This document shows, piece by piece, positions 8,581-17,166 of a stretch of DNA of 64,000 bases; positions within the stretch are counted from its first letter, which is position 1; every line of letters begins with the position of its first letter. The position numbers and the translations under genes are program-made. Source of the DNA: Agromyces allii (lineage in GTDB: Bacteria; Actinomycetota; Actinomycetes; Actinomycetales; Microbacteriaceae); contig NZ_WBIN01000006.1 in NCBI RefSeq assembly GCF_009749385.1, positions 186,001-250,000 of the forward strand, in the 5' to 3' direction. The notes beneath the pieces were generated by a model. It worked only from the letters and a program-made list of their open reading frames with translations. It was not told the origin of the DNA and made no database searches.

Positions 8581-9408
8581 CTAGAGTTCTGCGACGATCT
8601 TCGCGAGCAGCGACGAGATGACGGGCTCGGCGGCCTGGCCGGCCTCGATGACCTCCTGGTGGCTCAGCGGGGTCTTCTGGATGCCGGCGGCGAGGTTCGT
8701 GATGAGCGACATGCCGAGCACCTCCATGCCGGCCTGACGCGCGGCGATGGCTTCGAGCGCGGTCGACATGCCGACGATGTGGCCGCCGATGATCTTCGCC
8801 ATCTGCACCTCGGCGGGCGTCTCGTAGTGCGGCCCGCGGAACTGGCAGTAGACGCCCTCGTCGAGCGTCGGGTCGATCGTGTGCGCGAGGTCGCGCAGGC
8901 GCTTGGAGTAGAGGTCGGTGAGGTCGATGAACGTCGCACCCTCGAGCGGCGAGTCGGCCGTGAGGTTGATGTGGTCGCTGATGAGCACGGGCGTGCCGGG
9001 CTTCCAGTGCTCCTTGATGCCGCCGGCGCCGTTGGTGAGGATCATCGTCTTCGCGCCCGTCGCGGCCGCGGTGCGCACCGAGTGCACGACCCGGCGCACG
9101 CCGTGGTCCTCGTAGTAGTGGGTGCGGGCGCCGATCACGAGCGCGCGCTTGCCGCTCGGCAGCAGCACGGAGCGCAGGGTGCCGACGTGGCCCTCGAGTG
9201 CGGGCTTCGAGAATCCGGGCACGTCGGTGGCGGCGAGCGTGTGCGTGGTCTCGCCGATGAGTTCGGCAGCGCGGCCCCAGCCGCTGCCGAGGGTGAGGGC
9301 GATGTCGTGGTGTTCGACCCCGGTGAGCTCCGCGATGCGGGCCGCGGCGTCGGCGGCGACGGCGAAGGGATCTGCGGAGGGGTCGTCGAGCACGTTTGCT
9401 TCGGTCAT
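8581..9408 (-). CDS. Purine nucleoside phosphorylase
   Basis: Encodes a 275-residue trimeric-type phosphorylase (PNP/MTAP family) that splits inosine and guanosine to base plus ribose-1-phosphate. Family motifs: LGSGWG near residue 42, GHVGTL phosphate loop, RTHYYEDHG, TNGAGGI, GPHYETPAEVQM, GMSTALEA, and SLITNLAAG, whose Asn marks 6-oxopurine specificity. ATG at 9408 lies 6 nt after a TAGAGT -10 element, suggesting a leaderless transcript. Downstream it is 9 nt from the mutase gene, forming a two-gene operon that would convert ribose-1-phosphate to ribose-5-phosphate. Confidence 0.94.
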   Translation of the reverse strand: MTEANVLDDPSADPFAVAADAAARIAELTGVEHHDIALTLGSGWGRAAELIGETTHTLAATDVPGFSKPALEGHVGTLRSVLLPSGKRALVIGARTHYYEDHGVRRVVHSVRTAAATGAKTMILTNGAGGIKEHWKPGTPVLISDHINLTADSPLEGATFIDLTDLYSKRLRDLAHTIDPTLDEGVYCQFRGPHYETPAEVQMAKIIGGHIVGMSTALEAIAARQAGMEVLGMSLITNLAAGIQKTPLSHQEVIEAGQAAEPVISSLLAKIVAEL

Positions 9409-9414
9409 CCCACC

Positions 9415-9420
9415 ACTCTA
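9415..9420 (-). promoter_or_regulatory. -10 element of the PNP-mutase operon (leaderless)
   Basis: On the minus strand TAGAGT lies exactly 6 nt before the ATG at 9408, matching the TANNNT-N6-start arrangement seen at several genes here. Confidence 0.6.
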
Positions 9421-9487
9421 ATCAGGGGGCGGATGCCGCGGCAGGGCGCTGCTCGTTTGTCGCCCGCGGTGCGCGAACTGGCAGAAT

Positions 9488-10924
9488 ATGAGCATGGTCT
9501 ACGAGTTCGAGCGCACGCAACGGATCGCCGTACTCGGAGGTGGCCCCGGCGGGTACGAGGCCGCACTCGCGGGCGCGCAGCTGGGGGCGGAGGTCACGCT
9601 CGTCGAACGGGCGGGCGTCGGCGGCTCGGCCGTGCTCACCGACGTCGTGCCCTCGAAGTCGCTCATCGCGACCGCCGAGGCCTCGAACGCCGTGAAGGAG
9701 GCCGCCGACCTCGGCGTGCAGTTCTACGCCAAGGGCGACGCCGACAAGGCCGTGAAGCCGAAGGTCGCGATCAACCTCGCCGCCGTGAACAAGCGGTTGC
9801 TGGGCCTCGCCGCCCAGCAGTCCGACGACATGCGCCGCAACCTGCTCGATGCCGGCGTGCACCTCGTGCACGGCGAGGGCCGTCTCGACGGGCCGAACGG
9901 CGTGATCGTGTCGACCGCGAAGGGCGGCACCGACTTCGACCGCATCGAGGCCGACACCATCGTGATCTCGGTGGGGGCGACGCCGCGCGTGCTGCCCTCC
10001 GCCGTGCCCGACGGCCAGCGCATCCTCACCTGGACCCAGCTCTACAACCTCCAGCAGGTGCCCGAGCACCTCATCGTCGTGGGCTCGGGCGTCACGGGCG
10101 CCGAGTTCGCGTCCGCGTATCGCGCGCTCGGCGCGAAGGTGACGCTCATCTCGAGCCGAGACCAGGTGCTGCCGGGCGAAGACGCCGACGCGGCATCCGT
10201 CATCGAGAAGGTCTTCACGCGCAACGGCATGAAGGTGCTCAACAAGTCCCGCGCCGAGTCCGTCGTTCGCGACGGCGACGAGGTCGTCGCGACCCTGTCC
10301 GACGGTCGCGAGGTGCGCGGCAGCCACTGCCTCATGGCGGTCGGCTCGGTGCCGAACACGGCCGACCTCGGCCTCGCCGAGGCCGGCGTGCAGCTCGCAG
10401 AGGGCGGGCACATCCGGGTGAACCGGGTCGCGCGCACGTCGATGCCGAACATCTACGCCGCCGGCGACTGCACGACGTTCCCGCCGCTCGCCTCGGTCGC
10501 CTCGATGCAGGGGCGCACGGCCGTGTTCCACGCCATGGGCGACATCGTGAACCCGCCCGAGCTGCGCAACATCACGTCGAACATCTTCACGCAGCCCGAG
10601 ATCGCGACCGTCGGCTGGACCCAGCGCGACATCGAGGAGGGCGTCGTGCCCGGCGTCGTCTACAAGCTGCCGCTCGCGTCGAACCCCCGCGCGAAGATGA
10701 TGGGCATCCGCGACGGGTTCGTGAAGCTCTTCGCGTCGAACGGGTCGGGGTCGATCATCGGCGGCGTCATCGTCGCTCCGAAGGCGTCGGAGCTCATCTT
10801 CCCGCTCGCGCTCGCGGTCGAGCACCGGCTCACGGTCGACCAGTTCGCCGAGGCGTTCCCGGTCTACCCGTCGCTCACAGGTTCGCTGACGGATGCCGCG
10901 CGGGCCATGCACGTCGTACGCTAG
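9488..10924 (+). CDS. lpdA: NAD(P)H-quinone dehydrogenase / flavoprotein disulfide reductase-like (LpdA)
   Basis: Encodes a 478-residue FAD/NAD(P) two-dinucleotide-binding protein: FAD Rossmann motif VLGGGPGGYEAA near residue 14, NAD motif VVGSGVTGAEFA near residue 200, FAD site IYAAGDC near residue 325, and the dimerisation domain at the C-terminus. The redox CxxxxC of lipoamide dehydrogenases is replaced (GGSAVLTDVVPSKSL), as in mycobacterial LpdA (Rv3303c), an NAD(P)H:quinone reductase, so lipoamide dehydrogenase activity is unlikely. Two in-frame starts exist; the ATG at 9494 (MVYEFERTQRI) lies 6 nt after CAGAAT (9482-9487) and could be the leaderless start. It diverges from the PNP gene. 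Confidence 0.9.
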   Translation: MSMVYEFERTQRIAVLGGGPGGYEAALAGAQLGAEVTLVERAGVGGSAVLTDVVPSKSLIATAEASNAVKEAADLGVQFYAKGDADKAVKPKVAINLAAVNKRLLGLAAQQSDDMRRNLLDAGVHLVHGEGRLDGPNGVIVSTAKGGTDFDRIEADTIVISVGATPRVLPSAVPDGQRILTWTQLYNLQQVPEHLIVVGSGVTGAEFASAYRALGAKVTLISSRDQVLPGEDADAASVIEKVFTRNGMKVLNKSRAESVVRDGDEVVATLSDGREVRGSHCLMAVGSVPNTADLGLAEAGVQLAEGGHIRVNRVARTSMPNIYAAGDCTTFPPLASVASMQGRTAVFHAMGDIVNPPELRNITSNIFTQPEIATVGWTQRDIEEGVVPGVVYKLPLASNPRAKMMGIRDGFVKLFASNGSGSIIGGVIVAPKASELIFPLALAVEHRLTVDQFAEAFPVYPSLTGSLTDAARAMHVVR

Positions 10925-10966
10925 GCCCACGAGCGTCGCGGGGGCGGCGCGGTTCGGGGGAACGAC

Positions 10967-12478
10967 ATGAACCTGCGGGTGAAGTCCGTCGAGGCGTCGC
11001 TGGCCGATGCCGATGACGTCGAGCGCAGCCTCAAGCGCTCGCTCGGCACGTGGGACCTCGCCCTCATGGGCATCGCGGTCGCCGTCGGCGCGGGCATCTT
11101 CTCGGTCGGCGCGCAGGCTGCCGCGAACTTCGCCGGCCCGAGCGTGATCGTCTCGTTCGTGCTCGCGGCCGTCACGTGCGGGCTCGCGATCATGTGCTAC
11201 GCCGAGTTCGCCTCGACCGTGCCCGTCGCGGGCAGCGCGTACACGTTCACCTACGCGACGATGGGCGAGCTGCTCGCCTGGATCATCGGGTGGGACCTCA
11301 TCCTCGAGATGTTCACCGCCGCCGCGGTCATCGCGAAGTACTGGGGCGTCTACCTCGGCGAGGCGCTGCTCGCGTTCGGGCTGCCGTTCCCGTCGACGTT
11401 CACGATCGGCAGCGTCGAGGTGAGTTGGCCGGCGTTCCTCGTCGTGGCGGTGTTCACGGCGCTGCTCGTGGCGGGTACCAAGCTCACGGCTCGCGTCGGC
11501 GCGGTCTTCACGATCATCAAGGTCGCGATCGTGCTGTTCGTGATCGTCGTCGGGTTCTTCTTCGTCAACGCGGCCAACTACGTGCCGTTCATCCCCGAGG
11601 CGGTCCCGACCGAGGGCGGCTCGTCGGATGTCTGGACGCAGTCGCTCGTCTCATGGGCGACGGGTGCGGCGCCGGCGCAGTACGGCATCTTCGGGCTGCT
11701 CGCCGCGGCATCCCTCGTCTTCTTCGCCTTCATCGGCTTCGACGTGGTGGCCACGAGCGCCGAGGAGGTGCGCGAGCCGCAGAAGCGCCTGCCGCGAGGC
11801 ATCTTCCTGGGCCTCGGCATCGTGACCGTGCTCTACGTGCTCGTCTCGATCGTGATGACGGGCATGGTCTCGTACACCGAACTCGCCGAGGAGGAGTCGC
11901 CGTCGCTCGCGACCGCGTTCCGGCTGGTCGGTCAGGACTGGGCGTCGGCCGTCATCTCGGTGGGCGCGCTCGCCGGACTCACGACCGTCATCATGGTGCT
12001 GCTGCTCGGCCTCTCGCGCATCGTGTTCGCGCTGAGCCGCGACGGGCTGCTGCCGCGCTGGCTGTCGAAGACGACGACGCACTCGAAGACGCCGGCGCGC
12101 ATCCAGATCATCGGCGGCGCGACGGTCGCCTTCGTCGCGGCGTTCACGGATGTCGGACTGCTCGAGGAGATGATCAACATCGGCACCCTCTCGGCGTTCG
12201 TGCTGGTCAGCCTCGGCATCGTCGTGCTCCGGCGCACCCGCCCCGACCTGCCGCGCGGGTTCCGCGTTCCGTTCTCGCCCGTGCTGCCGATCCTCTCGGC
12301 GGTGCTCTGCTTCTGGCTCATGCTGAACCTGACGACGCTCACGTGGGTGCGGTTCCTGGTCTGGCTCGCGATCGGCATCGTCGTCTACCTGCTCTACGGC
12401 CGACGCCACTCGCGCCTCGCCGGCGGCGGCGTCAGCGAGGTCGAGCTGCCCACCCCGCAGGGCGGCGTCGAGCGCTGA
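10967..12478 (+). CDS. APC-superfamily amino acid permease
   Basis: Encodes a 503-residue membrane protein with about 12-13 TM helices. Helix 1 contains GIAVAVGAGIFSVGA, the unwound glycine-rich substrate site of the amino acid/polyamine/cationic amino acid (CAT) family; IGFDVVATSAEEVREPQKRLPRGI is the conserved loop of cationic amino acid transporters (YhdG/CAT-type). Therefore a proton-coupled amino acid permease, possibly cationic. It follows lpdA by 42 nt and may be co-transcribed; a G-rich stretch (GGGGG) precedes the ATG. Its stop lies only 16 nt from the convergent carboxylase stop, with no room for a conventional terminator between them. Confidence 0.92.
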   Translation: MNLRVKSVEASLADADDVERSLKRSLGTWDLALMGIAVAVGAGIFSVGAQAAANFAGPSVIVSFVLAAVTCGLAIMCYAEFASTVPVAGSAYTFTYATMGELLAWIIGWDLILEMFTAAAVIAKYWGVYLGEALLAFGLPFPSTFTIGSVEVSWPAFLVVAVFTALLVAGTKLTARVGAVFTIIKVAIVLFVIVVGFFFVNAANYVPFIPEAVPTEGGSSDVWTQSLVSWATGAAPAQYGIFGLLAAASLVFFAFIGFDVVATSAEEVREPQKRLPRGIFLGLGIVTVLYVLVSIVMTGMVSYTELAEEESPSLATAFRLVGQDWASAVISVGALAGLTTVIMVLLLGLSRIVFALSRDGLLPRWLSKTTTHSKTPARIQIIGGATVAFVAAFTDVGLLEEMINIGTLSAFVLVSLGIVVLRRTRPDLPRGFRVPFSPVLPILSAVLCFWLMLNLTTLTWVRFLVWLAIGIVVYLLYGRRHSRLAGGGVSEVELPTPQGGVER

Positions 12479-12494
12479 TCGAGCGGGCGACCGC

Positions 12495-14264
12495 TCAGGC
12501 GTCGGCGATCGAGAGCAGCAGGTGGCCGCTCGAGACCGTCGCACCGGGCTCGGCGTTCACGAGGCCGACGATGCCGTCCTTGTGGGCGACGATCGGCTGC
12601 TCCATCTTCATGGCCTCGAGCACGAGCACGAGGTCGCCCTTGACGACCTTGTCGCCCTCGGCGACGGCGACCTTGACGACGGTCGCCTGCATGGGCGCCT
12701 TCACGGCGTCGCCGGTGGCGGTGTCGGTCACGTGCGAGGTCGTACGGCGGCGGGGGGCTGCACCGGCGGTGGGGGAGGCCGACGTGCCGCCGGCGAGCTT
12801 CGCGGGCAGGGTGACGCCGATCCGGCGTCCGCCGACCTCGACGACGAGGCTCGTGCGCGCGGTCGCGGCGGTCGGCGCGGCCAGCTCTCCGGACCACGGC
12901 TCGAGCTGGTTGTCGTACTCGGTCTCGATCCAGCGCGTGTACACCGAGAACGGCTCGTCGCCCGCGGGGGCGAAGGCCTCGTTGCGCACGATGTCGCGGT
13001 GGAACGGCAGCACGGTGGGCAGGCCGATGACCTCGAACTCGTCGAGGGCGCGGCGTGCCCGCTCGATCGCGTCCTTGCGGGTCGCGCCCGTGACGATGAG
13101 CTTCGCGAGGAGGGAGTCGAACGCGCCCGAGATCTCGTCGCCCGAGGTGACGCCCGAGTCGATGCGGATGCCGGGGCCGCCCGGGAAGCGCAGCTGGTGC
13201 ACGGGACCGGGGGCCGGGAGGAAGCCGCGACCGGGGTCTTCGCCGTTGATGCGGAACTCGATCGAGTGGCCGACCGCGACCGGGTCGGCGTAGTCGAGCA
13301 CGCCGCCCTCGGCGAGGCGGAACTGCTCGCGCACGAGGTCGATGCCCGTGACCTCCTCGGAGACGGGGTGCTCGACCTGGAGGCGCGTGTTCACCTCGAG
13401 GAAGGAGACCGTGCCGTCTTGGCCGATGAGGAACTCGCAGGTGCCGGCGCCGACGTAGCCGACCTCCTTCAGGATGGCCTTGGACGACTCGTAGAGGGCT
13501 GTGGTCTGCGCCTCGGTGAGGAAGGGTGCCGGCGCCTCCTCGACGAGCTTCTGGTGGCGGCGCTGGAGCGAGCAGTCGCGGGTCGAGACGACGACGACGT
13601 TGCCGTGCTCGTCGGCGAGGCACTGGGTCTCGACGTGGCGCGGCTGGTCGAGGTACTTCTCGACGAAGCACTCGCCGCGGCCGAAGGCGGCGACGGCTTC
13701 GCGCGTGGCGGACTCGAAGAGCTCGGGCACCTCTTCGCGGGTGCGGGCGACCTTGAGGCCGCGGCCGCCGCCGCCGAACGCGGCCTTGATGGCCACGGGC
13801 AGGCCGTGGACGTCGACGAACTCGAGCACCTCTGCGGCGTCTGCGACGGGGTTCAGGGTGCCCGGCGCGAGCGGGGCGCCGACCTTCTCGGCGACGTGGC
13901 GCGCGGAGACCTTGTCGCCGAGGCGCTCGATGGCCTCGGGCGACGGGCCGATCCAGGTGAGCCCCGCGGCGATGACGGCGCGGGCGAAGTCGGGGTTCTC
14001 GGCGAGGAAGCCGTAGCCGGGGTGCACGGCGTCGGCGCCCGAGCGGCGGGCGATCGAGAGGATCTTGTCGATGACGAGGTAGGTCCCGGCACTCGTGGTG
14101 CCCTCGAGCGCGTAGGCCTCGTCGGCGAGCTTGGCGTGCCTGGCGTCGCGGTCCTGGTCGGCGTAGATCGCGACGGAACCGAGTCCGGCGTCGCGGGCGG
14201 CGCGGATGATGCGGACGGCGATCTCGCCGCGGTTGGCGATGAGGACCTTCGTGATACGCGGCAT
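12495..14264 (-). CDS. Acyl-CoA carboxylase alpha chain (biotin carboxylase plus BCCP)
   Basis: Encodes a 589-residue AccA3-like fusion that carboxylates its own biotin using ATP and bicarbonate. Order: biotin-carboxylase N domain ([14 protein letters not shown] at the start), ATP-grasp with [11 protein letters not shown], catalytic [14 protein letters not shown] near residue 290, C domain, linker, and biotinyl domain with Lys553 in EAMKMEQP. It works with the beta and epsilon subunits at 19697-21554 to make malonyl- or methylmalonyl-CoA for fatty acids. ATG at 14264 is set by the family N-terminus; the open frame continues far upstream but has no homology. A TAGGCT -10 lies 7 nt before the ATG. 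It converges with the permease. Confidence 0.95.
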   Translation of the reverse strand: MPRITKVLIANRGEIAVRIIRAARDAGLGSVAIYADQDRDARHAKLADEAYALEGTTSAGTYLVIDKILSIARRSGADAVHPGYGFLAENPDFARAVIAAGLTWIGPSPEAIERLGDKVSARHVAEKVGAPLAPGTLNPVADAAEVLEFVDVHGLPVAIKAAFGGGGRGLKVARTREEVPELFESATREAVAAFGRGECFVEKYLDQPRHVETQCLADEHGNVVVVSTRDCSLQRRHQKLVEEAPAPFLTEAQTTALYESSKAILKEVGYVGAGTCEFLIGQDGTVSFLEVNTRLQVEHPVSEEVTGIDLVREQFRLAEGGVLDYADPVAVGHSIEFRINGEDPGRGFLPAPGPVHQLRFPGGPGIRIDSGVTSGDEISGAFDSLLAKLIVTGATRKDAIERARRALDEFEVIGLPTVLPFHRDIVRNEAFAPAGDEPFSVYTRWIETEYDNQLEPWSGELAAPTAATARTSLVVEVGGRRIGVTLPAKLAGGTSASPTAGAAPRRRTTSHVTDTATGDAVKAPMQATVVKVAVAEGDKVVKGDLVLVLEAMKMEQPIVAHKDGIVGLVNAEPGATVSSGHLLLSIADA

Positions 14265-14271
14265 GCCTTTC

Positions 14272-14277
14272 AGCCTA
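14272..14277 (-). promoter_or_regulatory. -10 element of the carboxylase alpha gene
   Basis: TAGGCT on the minus strand, 7 nt before ATG 14264. The only Shine-Dalgarno-like tract (AAAGG) is one base from the ATG, too close to act, which favours leaderless initiation. Confidence 0.5.
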
Positions 14278-14370
14278 TTCAACTGCGTTGCATTGCCTTT
14301 GGGTTGATCCCACAAGAAAGCGGCTCGACCCTTTCGGGTGTCGACAAAGGCCGGGACGATCGGGCCGGGG

Positions 14371-15012
14371 TCAGGCGCGATTCCAGAGCCCGGTCCAGTC
14401 GGCCCCGAGCTCGCGCACGAGGTCGCGCAGGGTCGACAACGAGAGTCCGACGACGGTCGACGGGTCGCCCTCCACGCGGCGGATGAAGGGTCCGCCGAGG
14501 CTGTCGACCGTGAAGGCGCCGGCCACGAGCAGGGGCTCGCCCGTGGCGATGTAGGCATCGATCTCGGTCTCGTCGAGCGCGGCGAAGCGCACCGTCGCGA
14601 CATCCGCCCGCCCGACCGCGCCGTGCACGCGACCGCCGCGGTGGTCGATGAGCCAGTGCCCCGACCAGAGGTCGCCGTGCGCGCCGTTCTGCTCGAGCCA
14701 GCGCGCCTTCGCGACCTCGGGCCGGTGCGGCTTGCCGTGGATGCGCCCGCCGACGAGGAACGCCGAGTCGCCGCCGAGGACGAGCCCGTCGATCGGCTCG
14801 CCGTCGACGAGCGAGCCGACGACCGCCTCCGCCTTGGCCTGCGCGAGCAACTGCACCATCTCGGGCGCCGTGAGCTCCCGCCCGGCCGCCGCCTCGTGCG
14901 CCGCCACGAGCGCCTCCTCGTCGACGCCCGGCGAGATCGCGATCGGCTCGATGCCGGCTGCGCGGAGCGTCTGCAGGCGGGCGGGCGAGGTCGAGGCGAG
15001 GTAGAGGCGCAT
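14371..15012 (-). CDS. maf: Maf-like nucleoside-triphosphate pyrophosphatase
   Basis: Encodes a 213-residue Maf/Ham1-fold enzyme that hydrolyses non-canonical or excess NTPs (dTTP/UTP or m7GTP type) to NMP and pyrophosphate. Motifs: [17 protein letters not shown] at the start (SxSxxR P-loop-like substrate loop), [18 protein letters not shown] (K/A-rich helix), LGGDSAF with the catalytic Asp, and GKPHRP. Length is normal. In actinobacteria maf is commonly linked to acyl-CoA carboxylase genes, as here. CAGGAT lies 6 nt before the ATG. A 106-nt gap separates its stop from the carboxylase alpha start. Confidence 0.93.
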   Translation of the reverse strand: MRLYLASTSPARLQTLRAAGIEPIAISPGVDEEALVAAHEAAAGRELTAPEMVQLLAQAKAEAVVGSLVDGEPIDGLVLGGDSAFLVGGRIHGKPHRPEVAKARWLEQNGAHGDLWSGHWLIDHRGGRVHGAVGRADVATVRFAALDETEIDAYIATGEPLLVAGAFTVDSLGGPFIRRVEGDPSTVVGLSLSTLRDLVRELGADWTGLWNRA

Positions 15013-15057
15013 ACCCCCATCCTGCCGCTCACAGGCGGGCTGTGGAATGCTCGGTGC

Positions 15058-16428
15058 ATGCCTCGACCGCACCGCCCCGTCCGCAAGAACTCCGCCAGCC
15101 GCGGCGCCCGCCCGGCCGACACCGGCGGGCGCGCCACCCGCGGCCGGCGCCCGTCGACCCCGGTGAGCACCGACGGGCCCGTGCTCGAGCTCGACGTCGA
15201 GCGCATCGCGCACGGCGGCATCGCGGTCGCGCACCACGAGGGCAGGGTCGTGTTCGTCGCCGACGCGATCCCCGGCGAGCGGGTCAGCGCCAGGGTCACG
15301 GATGCCGCGCACACGCGCTTCTGGCGCGCCGACACGCTCGAGGTGCTCACCGCGTCGGCAGACCGGCAGGCGCACGTGTGGGCCGAGGCCTCCGTCGACC
15401 GCGCTCCGGAGCGCCGGGCGGGCGGCGCGGAGTTCGGCCACATCGCGCCCGAGCGCCAGCGCGCGCTGAAGGCCGAGGTGCTGACCGACGCGCTGCGCCG
15501 CATGGGCGGCGTCGAGCGCGAGGTCGAGGTGCGCGCGGTCGATCCCGAGCTCGCCCCGGGCGTCCGCGCCGACGGCACGGGCTGGCGCACGCGCGTGCGC
15601 CTGCAGGTCGCCGAGGACGGCGCCGTCGGCCCGTACGCCGCACGCAGCCACACCGTGGTGCCCGTGGCATCCCTGCCGCTCGCCGTCGACGAGCTGGCCG
15701 ATCTCGCGCCGCTCGCCGATCGCTTCCAGGGCGCACGCACGATCGACCTCGTCGCCCCGAGCGGTGCCGACCCGCAGGTGATCGTCACCGACGAGAGCGA
15801 GCGGATGCCGCGAGGCCAGCGCCCCGTGACGACCGAGGTCGTCGGCGACCGCCGCTTCGCCGTCGATCGCGACGGGTTCTGGCAGGTGCACCGGGGGGCT
15901 GCGGCGACGCTGTCGAGGGCCGTGCAGGAGCTCATCGACGCCGATCGCTTCGACCCCCGCGCCGCGAACCTCGACCTGTACGGCGGTGTCGGGCTGCTCG
16001 CCGCGGCCGTCGGCGACCGGTTCGGCGAGACCGTGCGCATCACGAGCGTCGAGTCCGACGAGCGGGCCACGATGCACGCCGGCGACAACCTCGCCGAGTG
16101 GGTCGGTGCGCGCGCCGTGACCGCCAGGGTCGACCGCTACCTCGCCTCGCTCGAGGCCGACGCCGGGCAGGGCGAGCGCGCCAGGCTCCGCGACGCGACC
16201 GTCGTGCTCGACCCGCCGCGCTCGGGCGCCGGGCGCGACGTCGTCGACCGCCTCGCCGCACTGCGGCCGCGCCAGCTCGTCTACGTCGCGTGCGACCCGG
16301 TGGCGCTCGCCAGGGACATCGGCCTGCTCCGCGCCCACGGGTACGAGCTCGAGGAGCTGCAGGCGTTCGATCTGTTCCCGAACACGCATCACGTCGAGGC
16401 GGTGGCCCGGCTGGCCGCTATCGTGTGA
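15058..16428 (+). CDS. Class I SAM-dependent uracil-C5 RNA methyltransferase (TrmA/RlmD family)
   Basis: Encodes a 456-residue protein with a basic, disordered first 40 residues, a TRAM beta-barrel ([19 protein letters not shown] to about residue 95) and a C-terminal class I methyltransferase. The SAM motif is [11 protein letters not shown], the catalytic motif [10 protein letters not shown], and the nucleophile Cys lies in YVACDP. The four cysteines that bind the Fe-S cluster in RlmD/RumA are absent: the equivalent segment reads [14 protein letters not shown]. It probably makes 5-methyluridine in rRNA or tRNA; which site is not resolvable. It diverges from maf with 45 nt between starts. Confidence 0.9.
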   Translation: MPRPHRPVRKNSASRGARPADTGGRATRGRRPSTPVSTDGPVLELDVERIAHGGIAVAHHEGRVVFVADAIPGERVSARVTDAAHTRFWRADTLEVLTASADRQAHVWAEASVDRAPERRAGGAEFGHIAPERQRALKAEVLTDALRRMGGVEREVEVRAVDPELAPGVRADGTGWRTRVRLQVAEDGAVGPYAARSHTVVPVASLPLAVDELADLAPLADRFQGARTIDLVAPSGADPQVIVTDESERMPRGQRPVTTEVVGDRRFAVDRDGFWQVHRGAAATLSRAVQELIDADRFDPRAANLDLYGGVGLLAAAVGDRFGETVRITSVESDERATMHAGDNLAEWVGARAVTARVDRYLASLEADAGQGERARLRDATVVLDPPRSGAGRDVVDRLAALRPRQLVYVACDPVALARDIGLLRAHGYELEELQAFDLFPNTHHVEAVARLAAIV

Positions 16429-16429
16429 C

Positions 16430-16439
16430 TGACCGGTCA
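16430..16439. promoter_or_regulatory. Palindrome TGACCGGTCA upstream of the response regulator
   Basis: Perfect 10-bp palindrome immediately after the methyltransferase stop and 34 nt before the GTG of the NarL-type regulator. A possible operator for autoregulation; no second copy was noticed nearby. Confidence 0.3.
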
Positions 16440-16473
16440 CGAATGTGCGACCGACCGGGCTGAAGGGGGATCC

Positions 16474-17166
16474 GTGTCGGGTGCAGTGCTGGGGGAGCAG
16501 GCGACCGTCGCCATCGTCGACGATCACGAGGCGGTCCGCCTCGGACTCCGTGCGGCGTGCCGCGACGCGGGCTACGACGTCGTCGCCGAGACGGCCGACG
16601 TGCCGACCCTCCTCGCCGCGCTCGCCGCACGCGAGGGCGGTCGCTGCGACGTCGTCGTGCTCGACCTCTCGCTCGGCGACGGATCGAGCGTCACCGAGAA
16701 CGTGCGGAGCGTGCTCGCGACCGGCAGCGCCGTGCTCGTGCACAGCATCGCCGACCGGGTCGCGGCGGTCCGCGAGGCGCTCGCCGCCGGCGCGGCCGGC
16801 GTCATCCCGAAGGCCTCGCCGATGGCCTCCGTCATCGCCGCCATCGCGACCGTGGCGCGTGGGGAGGCCCTCACCAACGTCGAGTGGGCGAGCGCGATCG
16901 AGGCCGACCGCGACTTCGCCAAGGCCCAGCTCGGGCGGCGCGAGCACGACGTGCTGCACCTGTACGCGTCTGGGCTGCCGCTGAAGCTCGTCGCCACGCA
17001 GCTCGGCATCGCGCACTCGACGGCGCGCGAGTACCTCGACCGCATCCGCGCGAAGTACGTCGAGGTCGGGCGCCCCGCGCCCACCAAGGTCGACCTGCTT
17101 CGGCGGGCGGTCGAAGACGGCATCCTTCCGGGGCTCGACGGTGACGGCGGGGATGCCCGCCGCTGA
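16474..17166 (+). CDS. NarL/FixJ-family response regulator
   Basis: Encodes a 230-residue transcription factor. The receiver domain (about 10-125) starts VAIVDDHEAVR with the acidic pair, has phospho-acceptor Asp64 in VVLDLSLGDG, and Lys in VIPKAS. The LuxR-type helix-turn-helix (about 155-215) contains GRREHDVLHLYASGL and AHSTAREYLDRIRAKY. GTG 16474 has a good ribosome site (GAAGGGGGA) at normal spacing. The end overlaps the histidine kinase gene by 26 nt, so the two form a pair. Target genes are unknown; the palindrome at 16430-16439 may be one. Confidence 0.92.
   Translation: MSGAVLGEQATVAIVDDHEAVRLGLRAACRDAGYDVVAETADVPTLLAALAAREGGRCDVVVLDLSLGDGSSVTENVRSVLATGSAVLVHSIADRVAAVREALAAGAAGVIPKASPMASVIAAIATVARGEALTNVEWASAIEADRDFAKAQLGRREHDVLHLYASGLPLKLVATQLGIAHSTAREYLDRIRAKYVEVGRPAPTKVDLLRRAVEDGILPGLDGDGGDARR

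Noticed and set aside
14265-16088. N-terminal extension of the carboxylase alpha frame across maf and the RNA methyltransferase
   Set aside because: The frame is open but the protein domain starts exactly at ATG 14264, maf occupies the same strand in another frame, and a -10 element lies in between.
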